A stretch of 64,000 nt of DNA, taken from positions 10,608,080 through 10,672,079 of the forward strand of contig OX465120.1 in assembly GCA_949987565.1 (NCBI GenBank). The letters run 5' to 3'. The notes below the pieces were generated by a model. The model saw nothing but the letters and a program-made list of their open reading frames with translations. It was not told where the DNA came from and did no database searches. Every line of letters starts with the position of its first letter. Within the stretch, counting starts at the first letter, position 1. This stretch comes from Luidia sarsii (taxonomy: Eukaryota; Echinodermata; Asteroidea; Paxillosida; Luidiidae). This document shows, one piece after another, positions 44,037 through 54,200 of the stretch. A program made the translations under genes and the position numbers.

Positions 44037-46223
44037 ATGACGTCACGGAACAGCGCCCCCACGAGGGGAAATGATCGCCCTGACCTCGGCGGCGCCCAGA
44101 AGGGCGCCCCCAAGAGCCAGCAGGTGGAGCGGCTGCAGGCTGAGGTGGACGAGGTGGCGGCCATCTTGCACACGAGCGTGGACAAGCTGCTGGAGCGCGG
44201 GGAGAAGATCGACGACCTCATGGACAACGCAGGTCGGGGCAACAGCGCCCTCACAGCTTGAGGGGGCAACAGCGCCCTCACAGCTTGAGGGGGCAACAGC
44301 GCCCTCACAGCTTGAGGGCGCTGTCCACGCCACAAAGGGCGTCGGGAGACCGTAATGCCGTGGGCCGCCCGACTGTAGCGTGCTTTCGTCATTACTATGG
44401 ACGTGACGCGCGTTCAACTTTGCCCACGTGGTAAAACTGTAGGGCGCGGCGGCGGCAGAGCACGTCACACGTATAGATGCATGATAGTCGGGTTCCCTTA
44501 CGGTATTACGGTATCCAGACGTCGATTTCAATAGGCACTGTCCGTCTATAGGTCATATTTATCTGTGCACAATACTAAATACGTTCAAAATGGCGACTGC
44601 TCTATTATCTTAGGCCATTGACTATTGAAGGCTGAGGCTTTTGCTTTAAGCTTCGCTCATTATTTCTCTCTAATACCCTAGATGTCTGTCTCACAGCCAT
44701 CTAGAAACCAGCATACGGCCCCAGTTTCTTGGTGAATATTCCGTACTTATCGAGCCAGCCAACCTTTTCGATCGGAGCACAACCTTCACCCAAGGTTTTC
44801 TGAGAGAATCTCATTAACTTGCTGAGGTTTGTGTTTAATTGTCTTTGCAGACGATTTACTTGCTAGGGCATCATCTTTCCAGACGACAACCAAAGCCGTC
44901 AGGCGCCATTACCAATGGAAGAATAAAATGGTAAGACTATGCTCTTCTTCTTTTCGAAGCTATTTCGATCGGTGGTGGGGTTTTTTACAAAACAGTCGAA
45001 CCAAACATGGAAAAACCGACAGGAAACGTTTGAAGAAGTTTGAAAAATGGCAAAGAAAACTTTGACTTGACCGGGACTTGAACCCGAGACCTCTGGATTA
45101 ACGTACCAGTGCTCTTCCATCTGAGCTATCCAACCCTTAGATGGTGGCCTTCCCTAATAGTTAACTAGTCTTTGCCGGGATGGGGGCGCCACTCAGAAAC
45201 AACTCCACCATTAACTGCCGTATATCTCCAGGGATCTCACCCACGCTTTCATTCGGATGCAAACAACCAATTGTTGTGAACCTGGCTACAGCAGTTTGAA
45301 GATCGCACAAAGTGGATGCAGCTTTTTCGATTCAAGTCAAACAAATACAGGAAGAACTGTCTGGGAATGTTTTGATAATTGACAGAAAAAAAATCAACAA
45401 AGCAATTTGTAAACAGTGTCCCAAATTTCAATCACTTCCTCCCGCAGTTCATTGTGATCGGCCTGATCGTAGCTCTTCTGTTGGTAGCAGTGATCGTCCT
45501 TGGTAAGTGTTTGTTTGTTTGAAGATGAATTTTGAGTTGGAGAAGTTTGAAAAGAGGAAGTTTTAGTTTTGATCTTGGTAGGAACTTTTTTCAAACGTTC
45601 GTTACTTTTAATGAAGATTTTGTTTTTGTGAAGACGTCAGGCCCTTAAATGTTGTGACGTTTTCCTAGTCGGGTCATTTTAGTCAGAAGTTTTCACCACT
45701 TTTTGTGTCAATTTTTAAACAAAATGGCAAAGAAAACTTTGACCGGACCAGCACTAGAGCCCGAGACATCGTGCTCAGCGTACCAGCGGTCTTACCATCT
45801 GAGCTATCCAGCCCTTAGATGGTGGCATTCTCTAATAGTCAACTAGTCTTTGCCGGGAATCACTTGAAGCTGCTTATCATAATAAAATACCGAAGGTTAG
45901 AGGGCCTGGCGTTTCGATCCTAGCAGGACCTTTCTCAAAGGCAAATGTGATGCATTAAGTTGATGATTTGAGAAAGGTCCTGCTAGGATCGAAACACCAG
46001 GCCCTCTAACTTTTGTGATGTATGCATTACAGGTCATTTTAGTCAGTGAGCAGTTTGCAACATTTTGTTCTTCTTGATAATAATATACCAATACTTCCTA
46101 TAAGGGGGGAGTCCAAATTTTGACACTACGACTGTTCCCTGTGTGATTTCCTTGGCAGCTATCTTGAGGCCGTGGGAAAACGCCCATGGGGACTCCGGAG
46201 GGGTAACGATGGCCTACGACTGA
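44037..46223 (+). CDS. VAMP/synaptobrevin-type R-SNARE, complete four-exon gene
   Basis: Exons 44037-44232, 44851-44930, 45448-45502 and 46159-46223 join in phase to 396 nt, 131 residues plus TGA. The ATG at 44037 begins MTSRNSAPTRG. After a ~25-residue variable N-terminus, the SNARE coiled coil runs from about residue 28 (VERLQAEVDEVAAILHTSVD) to 88, with the central-layer arginine at residue 54 (LLERGEK). A basic-aromatic juxtamembrane stretch (RRHYQWKNKM) precedes one transmembrane helix (IVIGLIVALLLVAVIVLG). A luminal tail of about 17 residues ends VTMAYD. R-SNAREs pair with Q-SNAREs on the target membrane to drive vesicle fusion. Size and motif resemble VAMP4/5/8 and synaptobrevins; the subtype is not resolved. 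Exon boundaries fall at the SNARE/TM junction, as in other animal VAMP genes. Confidence 0.93.
44232..44316. repeat. 27-bp triplication at the SNARE exon-1 donor
   Basis: GGGGCAACAGCGCCCTCACAG occurs three times in a row, starting at the donor (GCAG|GTCGGGG). The donor context itself is not copied exactly. Confidence 0.9.
45050..45190 (-). mobile_element. tRNA-derived SINE
   Basis: The minus strand reads GGATAGCTCAGATGGAAGAGC (A box), an anticodon-like ACGTTAA loop, and GGGTTCAAGTCCCGG (B box). It is preceded by a conserved non-tRNA part (AGGGAAGGCCACCATCTAAGG) and followed by AAAGTTTTCTTTGCC. The loop resembles tRNA-Asn (GTT). It lies in the second intron of the SNARE gene. Confidence 0.7.
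45720..45865 (-). mobile_element. tRNA-derived SINE, second copy in the SNARE gene
   Basis: Same family as 45050-45190, with A box GGATAGCTCAGATGG and a weaker B box. It ends with the shared GACTAGTT block. Confidence 0.65.
45897..46065. repeat. head-to-head pair of hairpin-GAAACGTC repeats
   Basis: Two inverted units around a short spacer (45945-45968), with core GGTCCTGCTAGGATCGAAAC. In both, GTC/GAC next to the core is changed to GCC-type bases (CACCAGG, CCTGGCG). Right flank GTCAGTGAGCAGTTTGCAAC is shared with other pairs. Confidence 0.8.
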
Positions 46224-47064
46224 ACTGGAGACTAGCCCGCCGGATGACTGGGCAAAGGGCGCCGCGGCCTCGCTGCGTCGACGACTGTTTGCGTGACGAC
46301 GACTGTTGCATGCCTAGACTTTTTTGCCGAGAGGACCCCCTCCCTTGGTGTGAGAACAGCCGCCGTTTTGGGTCCGGAAGTGCACCGGAAACCTAGGACT
46401 GCAGACAGGAAGTTGAAGTTCTTTTGCGGGTGTTCATCCCAGTTACTTAATTGTAAGAGTACTGTCGTTTTGGGTCCGGATGTACAGTGGAAACAAACGG
46501 TTGTAAACTTCTCAATCCTGTTTTGTTTTGTTTTGTTTTTCCTGGGGAACGAAGGAGTACAAGAATATATTTTGAACCGGTATCATCTATAGATATATAA
46601 TTATTAACAACGGATTGAACGGAATTTTAGAGTTTGTGCGTTTCGACTCGATGCAAGTTAATTATCGTTTTGATCCGGAAGTGCAATGGAAACAAATACC
46701 GGACGTGTATCAGTTCATCATTTTCGTTAACACGTGCAGTTACTAAGGAGTAATGGACACTGAATACCAAAATGTTCTTACATACATCAATTATTTATAC
46801 ATTTTTTTCTCTAAAGGTTTCTTCTCTCTGTTTCATCGACAGATGCTTATTATTTTAGTTTAGAACAAGTATCGAGCGTGCATTTTAATATTTTTCAAAT
46901 AAATTTATTAACAGCGCATAATAATAATTTTGTATATTTCAGATTTCATTTTTTAATTGTTAGGCCCTAATGTGGTTTTCTCTGAAATAGAATTTGTTTT
47001 TAGAAAATCCTTGAATATATCTCCTAAATATTTGTTTGAGTATTTCCGGTTTTTCTTCACTTTT

Positions 47065-47145
47065 TACTGATTTTAGCCCAGGTGGTAGAGCACTATTACG
47101 TTAATCTAGAAACCCGGGTTCAACTCCTTGTCAGGTGAAAGTCTC
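47065..47145 (+). mobile_element. tRNA-like SINE head, plus strand
   Basis: GCCCAGGTGGTAGAGCAC (A box), ACGTTAA loop and GGGTTCAACTCC (B box) in tRNA-like spacing. Part of the same ACGTTAA family; no full cloverleaf. Confidence 0.5.
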
Positions 47146-47504
47146 TTTGTCATGTTTATAAATACCTTTTAATTTATATTTAAAAACAAAACAATGGTTG
47201 GTGACGTCACGTGAATATTACCCAGAATGGATGAAGTATATGTTTCGATTTTAGTACATTTTTTTATTTTGCTGGAATCCACCTGTTTTTCTGGAATATA
47301 TTATCTTGGAAGATTTATGATATTTATACAGCGTATTTTATATTCTATCCCTATTTCTTTTTTATTGCATAACCAGAAAAATGTATCATTATTTCTCAAT
47401 TTTGTGTCAAGATAAAGGCAAATTAAAAGCTACCTTTTCGTGAAAAACTGTTTATATTTCAGTTTGATATTTTGTTAATTATTCAATTTGTGAATCTGAA
47501 AAAT

Positions 47505-47660
47505 TAGAGGGCCTGACGTTTCGATCCTAGCAGGACCTTTCTCGTAGGCAAGACTTTGTCTTCGAGAAAAGTCCTGCTAGGATGGAAACGTCATGCCCTC
47601 TAACTTTTGAGATTCATGTATTGCAGGTCATTTTAGTCAGTGAGCAGTTTGCAACAGTTA
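47505..47660. repeat. head-to-head pair of hairpin-GAAACGTC repeats
   Basis: GGCCTGACGTTTCGATCCTAG, then a short spacer, then CCTGCTAGGATGGAAACGTC, with the GTCAGTGAGCAGTTTGCAAC flank. Confidence 0.8.
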
Positions 47661-48214
47661 TTTTTTATTTCATTCATATTTAATTTGTGATTAAGATAAT
47701 GCCGGAGAAGATTTTCAGATTCAGACGATTAATTTCAAAATTGATCCGGGCACCGAACGCTGATTGGTCGTTTGGGTGAACAATCTATCGATGGGCAAGG
47801 TAATGATAAGGTCAAAGGGCAGATATACCATTAAGTCCATTCATTCGTAGGTTGTGCACTTGTTAAGTGGGGGTTATTTTCCTTTGGTTAAAAGTGAATT
47901 ATAAGAAATCAAAACGGTGGCAATTAAATTTGTTTAAGACATGTTGACTGCATTAATTTGGCGTACTTTTCATCCAAGTTTCCTGTGTTTGTGACGCGTT
48001 TTCTTTTCTTGTCATGATTTTTTTTGCCGATTTTCAAACTGCTTCACCCCTAGAGAAAAAATGGAAGCGTCCTGGCCGGTGGAATGCCTCCCACAATGCC
48101 AAAGGGTTTTTCCTAGGCGGTTCACTTTGACTGTCTCGTGGCTGGAGTGAACATCTCGCAGCGCCGATCTCGGAAGATTTTAGCGAGTCAGGAGCAACTG
48201 GTTCACCGGTCCAC

Positions 48215-51200
48215 ATGGCGGTCTCGGCCCGCCTGGGTGTGGCTCTCCTCACGCTGCTCGTCTGCCTGGTAGGTGGTCCTTCCTCTCGCACTCTCCATCG
48301 TACTCAAAGATTACTGCTGCAAGCTTAATCAAATCACCGAAAATTTGCAGGGCCTGACGTTTTGTTTAAAGCTGAACCCATCCCAAAAGCAGATTGAGGA
48401 GTGGATTTTAGAAAGGTCCTTCTAGGATGAAAACGCTATTTTTTTTGGAAAAAAAGGCAAGATTTTAGTTTAATACCTGCACTGTTACAAAAATCCTAAA
48501 CCGAAATTAAACCACCAATTATAATATGGACAACATCCATGGTCTGGCACAACCACTTCCTGAAAAAATGGACTTTCAGTTTTCCCCCAAATCATGATTT
48601 TTTTGGGCGCAAATTGTGTGGCGTGAAAGTAGGAATAGTGAAGTGCATGATCTGTACACATTGTCTGCTGTCACTGCACTGCTGACTGTCGTCCCGTTGA
48701 CAAAAATACGCGTCACAAAATCATGATTTTGGGAAATACTGCAAGTAATTTTTGTTTGGTGAAGTGGTCGTGCCAGACAGTGTGGTTTCTCTACATAATA
48801 ATAGTTGGTCTGTTGTGGATTTAAGGGTTTTTTCAACACTTTTACGGTGAGGGTATTGAAACGAAATCTTTCCTTCATATATTTCTTTTCGCAGTGGCTG
48901 TTGTTACGGCAGTCATCCGTGTGGTTCCCTGACTTGATTGTATTTCGTCAGCATTGCAGGCTGGTTGAACCAGTCTATTAGCTGATAGTCTGGTTCCAAG
49001 AGCTAAACATCCTGACAAATACTGTGAAGTCAGGGAACCATACGGACGACTGCCGTAACAACAGCCACTGCGGTTTTTTTACGTTGGCTGTATGTGGGAT
49101 AGCTCTCACCATATTGAGGGTTTGGGCGGGACTTTTGAAATCGCCACGTTCGTATTGTAACCGCGATGACCGCGTTATCGACCCAATTCAGTCGAGCACA
49201 ATGGCCGGTGCTCCAGCGCCCTCGTCCTGAAATTCCACAAGAACAAAGCCCACTGTTCGCTCTGTGCATTGTTCGCTTGCATGTGTGGGGTGGGGCATTG
49301 CGAACAAACCCCATCTCCCTCCCCCACCGCCTGCGGCGTTGTCACGTCAACCCATCCGACATTTTTGTCGACGGAATTGTGTGCATTTCGGTTTTTCCCA
49401 GCCTGATTTGGCTGATGAGTGTGATCATCTTTTGTGCATTTTTGGAGTAGCTTGAAGTCTCGGCCCAGAGCCACCAATGGAAGAACCGCTACTCGTCATG
49501 CAGCAAGGAGTGCGGGTCCGGTAGGCAGACCTTACTTTATGCTATCATTGTATTAGACATGGCTCCCGGATACCAGACTATGTGAGCGGAATTTCATTTT
49601 CACTTCATTGCAATTGCTCTGGCTCTGGAACCAGACTATTTTACTTCAGTCATCCTTTTTGATAAATTAACTGACAGGCATCCTGCTATGAGTTTTTATA
49701 ATTATAAGATGAAGCCATTGGTCGCCATCTTAGTGCACCTAGAAAACCTTTACCCTTTTATGTAGCGTATGTGTACCAACATGGGTGCCGCATGCTTAAG
49801 AACCTTAAAGCCCCTACACAACATTGGTCGAGGTCAAAGAATAGCATCCACACGTTGTCTGATCCAACATATGCATGAAATAGCACACCTGTGAAAATTC
49901 CAGCTCAATCCGCCAACCGAGTCTCGAGAAAATCGTGAAAACCTCTTCATTTGTTTCGCGAAAATGCAGCATTCAACGCCGTACTGTTCCGAAAAATAGT
50001 TTAGATCTCGGTGAGACGTAAACGATTTCGTTTACTCTTTTCTTCAAAAAATACAACACTTTAGGCAGAAATATTTCAGTGAGAGGTTTCTACTATAACC
50101 ATCTTCAAACTGTTTCAGTTTCATCTAAATACGTGAACATTTCTGTTGTTCAATCTTACCAATGCTGTGTAGGGGCTTACGATCTAACCTAACCCAGACG
50201 GATTAATTTGTAGTTATGAAAGTTGAACTGTGGTTTCCCTAAATGACCTTAAAATAGCGCCCTCATTTTTATAAGGATGTCTTTAAAGGTAAACAAAAAA
50301 GATGACCCATTTCTGGCTCCACTAAGAAAAGGAAGCTTGCCATTATGTCTGTACACTTCAGATCCCTAGATGACAGCAGAAAGTGAGATTGAGATGTTTA
50401 CTGCAGAAAGCATTTTTATCGACTCCTTTTCGGGACGATCCATTCTCTCTGACAGGGGTGCAGTTTCTGCAGAAGAACTGCTTCACCACTGACCCTGTCC
50501 CTCAGCCAGCCCACGAGTCCTACTGCAGCTCCATCCCTATCACCGAGGAAGAGGTCATGACCTGCAACACCTTCCCATGCGGCTGTGAGTTGACGGCACC
50601 AGTGCGCATGTCATCCCAGAGCCACGTGATGACAGACGCTGTAACCGAAACGGGCGTCTAGAGCTAGGTCTAGAGCTAGGTCTTCTCCCTATATTGGAAA
50701 TACACGGAGATGCCAAGACAATAGCCCTAGCTCTGGAGCTCTGGAAGCCCGTTTCGGACACAGCCTTTCGTTCTAACTCCACAACACAAACCTCAAATAT
50801 GTTGCCTAAGACTTGAAGGTTTGCCCGATAGTGGAAATACTAAGTGGAAGGTTTGCGATGACACCATGTAGCACTTCTCTTTCAAGAAGGAGTGTGACTC
50901 TTTTTGCATCAGGGAGAATGTCGATAAGATTTGAAGGTTTGCATGGTGAGAGTACCACGTGGAAGTGGAAGTGGAAGGTTTGTGGTGACACCATGTAGCG
51001 CTTCTCTTTCAGGAAGATGGCTCTGAAATCAGCCGGTTCTTTTCAGAGCAACGTTGTTGAGTTCACCACGCGTTTGTATCCAAACCTTTAAACAAAAATT
51101 ACCAACACTTTTTGCGTGAATTTTCTAACAGTCCTGATAACCTACTGATCTCCTTCCCTCCCCTCTTCTCTACAGCGTGTGAGCGGGCGTTCACGGGGCA

Positions 51201-54200
51201 GAGCGGCGTGCTCACCTCGCCCTACTACCCGGACAAGTACACCATTCCCCGGTACTGTCGCCTGAGCGTCACGGTGCCGGCGCCCGGCCGTGCCCTGCTC
51301 GGCTTCGTCAGCTTCCAGCTGGAGGGGCTGACCTTGCGGGCCTTCGCCCAGCTGCGCCCCGAGGACGTCTGCCTCTGCGGCACCCTGGTTCAGGTATCCG
51401 TAGGGGGTTCTCGGCGTTCGGGTGAACGCCCTTGAGCGTTCGGTCGGTTGAACGTCATTGAGCGTTCGGTCGGTTGAACGTCATTGAGCGTTCGGTCGGT
51501 TGAACGTCATTGAGCGTTCGGTCGGTTGAACGTTATTGAGCGTTCGGTCGGTTGAATGCCAAAGAGCGTTCGGTCGGTTGAATGCCCTTGAGCGTTCGGT
51601 TAAACGATCTCGAGCGTTCGGTTGAACGTTCTTGAGCGTTCGTTGAACGTTCTTGGGCGTTCGGTTGAATGATATCGAGCGTTCGGTTGAACTTTCTTGA
51701 GCGTTCTGTTGAACGATCTTGGGCGTTTGGTTGAACCATCTTGGGCGTTCGGTTGAACCATCTTGGGCGTTCGGAGCGCGTCAACGGAACGCTGCTCAGT
51801 GTTTGTAGGAACAAATCGCCAGCTTTTGCTGGAACGTTCCTCCGTGTTGTGTGGGACGCTCATCGGCGTTTGAGGGTATGTTTCGTCGCCTTTGGGGAAC
51901 ACTTCCAAACGTTTTTGGGAGAACGTCTCTCCTCGTCCGCTTCGGGGTGGGAGAAGGAAAGCTTTCGTAAATTTTACCGAGGTGCTTAATTTGGGAAGAT
52001 AGCGGTGCCCGGATTCGGGTACCCGTATAGCGGTCATATTGACTTTCCTCCAAATTCGGCACGAAGTGGTTAAGCACCAAAATTTGCTCAGTCATGAAAG
52101 GCACTCCTTAACTGAATTTGCTTACCTGCGTAAGATGTAATTTGTTTTTTCTATGACGCTGGATTAATTTTCGACTCGACGACTGTTTGCAGTTGACCGA
52201 CGAGGCAGCGAACGGTCGGGTCGAGTCGTTCTGCGGCAACAAACAGCCGTTTAGCTGGGTGGCCGAATCCAACGCCATCCTGCTGGAGTTCCTGACGGAC
52301 TCCTCGCATCTCTTCAACCGCTTCGAGGCCATCTACTCGACCATCGTCGACAAACCAGGTGCGTTCCGTTTAGAAATTCAACAAGACCTGTACAAGAAGT
52401 AGTAGGTTTGCGGTAGACACCGTGCAAAATTCTCTTGTGTGAGTATGTGCGGTTCTGAAAAGAACCGGAGAAACAGAATGTTCTGTTCGTCTTCGGGATA
52501 CTCAAAGACGAACTGAAGACGAACGAAGCATAGTGTTCGAAACGTCGAGTTCCTCCGATTCTTTTCAGAATCACGCATACTCACAAAGAGGGAATTTTCC
52601 AAAAAGACAGAAGATTTAAGTGCGTTTCTTTTTAAAATACAGTGTAACATCCAAAACGAAGACAAAGCCTCCTGTTTTCACGCCTTTTACTTTGAAAATG
52701 GACGAAAGAAATGGAGACAAAGCCGGAGCCTGAGCCTAAGCCGGGTTTTGGAAAAAAAATACCTTAATTATAATGCTTCGATATAATAATCTACGGTGCC
52801 CACGAAGGGACATATCTAAATTAGAGTATCGCTTGCCTTTGTAAAGTGTTAATGGACTTCAAACTACACACACGCCTATTTGGAGCCAATAGCTAGCGGC
52901 TGCAGCCTATTCCCAATACACTTGTGTAAACGTACAGCTTTTGTGCCACAAGTCCACGAGTGATTTATATTTGGACCCCCTAGATTGCTACGAATTTATC
53001 GACGTCAGCGCCAGGCCAAGGGGCAACGTCGTGTCCCCAGGCTTCCCCAACAAGTACGCCAACGGGCTGCACTGCGAGTTCGTGCTGCACGCTGACCCGG
53101 ATCAAAGCATCGTGCTGACCATTCTCGAGTTCGAGCTGGAGCCCAGCCCAGACTGCGACCTGGACTACCTGGCGGTGAGTGTAGGCTGGGAGAAGACTGG
53201 GTCCCAGACCGCAGTCTGATCAAGGTCGGAAGTCGGGTTCTGACCCGGGTGCGGGATCATCCCTTGACCCGGGTCGTGAATCTTTCTGTTTTGTCAATCT
53301 TAGTAGAGCCATCGCAATGAAAAGAGCAGGTTCTGACGGACTCTCTGCCACATTTTCTCAGCCGAGTCGAGGCTCGGCTTCTGACCCGGGTAGAAGTTCA
53401 GTTTCGTGACCCGAATCTGGGGTCAGTTTGTCACCTGTATCTGGGGTCAGTTTGTCACCTGGATCTATCTGGGGTCAGTTTGTCACCTGGATCTATCTGG
53501 GGTCAGTTTGTCGCCTGGATCTATCTGGGGTCAGTTTGTCACCTGGATCTATCTGGGGTCAGTTTGTCACCTGGATCTATCTGGGGTCAGTTTATCACCT
53601 GGATCTATCTGGGGTCAGCTTGTCGCCTGGATCTATCTGGGGTCAGTTTGTCACCTGGATCTATCTGGGTCAGTTTGTCACCCGGATCTATCTGGGGTCA
53701 GTTTGTCACCTGGATCAATCAGGGTCGGTTTGTCACCTGGATCAATCTGGTCAGTTTGTCACCCAGATCTATCTGGGGTCAGTTTGTCACCTGGATCTAT
53801 CTGGGGTCAGTTTGTCACCTGGATCTAGGGTCGGTTTGCTGACCCGGACTGTACTCTGCCCGCCGTCAGTCTCATAACGACGAGCAGAGTGCAAACTACC
53901 CGAAACGTTGAGTTACCGGCTCTCCGGCCACACTCCTTCTTGAAAGAGAAGTGTTACGTGGTTCAGCAGGAGGTCAGTTGATGCAAGCCACACACACACT
54001 ACTTGCATCAACTGACCTCCTGACTACATGCTGAACAATGTAACATGGTTCGTCTGACTCTCCTTGCACAGGGTTCTTTTCCATCACGGCTAAACAAGAA
54101 CCCACGGTCGTCTTGTCTTTCCAGATCGAGGATCTGTACAGTCGGCGCCGCCATGTCTTCTGCGGCACACTACCCTCGTCCTCGTGGAGTTCGGACGCCA

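Noticed and set aside
43177..44046. Cys/Pro/Leu-rich and Asp/Arg/Thr-rich ORFs
   Set aside because: (TCCTG)n array artefacts on both strands.
44043..44531. 162-codon minus-strand ORF over the SNARE first exon
   Set aside because: Shadow frame; the plus-strand exons encode a clear R-SNARE with consistent phases.
45050..45190. Functional tRNA gene
   Set aside because: A and B boxes are present, but stems have mismatches and the same non-tRNA flanks recur at several loci, so it is a SINE.
48900..48950. Separate regulatory site inside the CUB gene first intron
   Set aside because: The sequence is simply part of the 183-bp MITE at 48890-49072; the low-confidence feature entry there is only a pointer.
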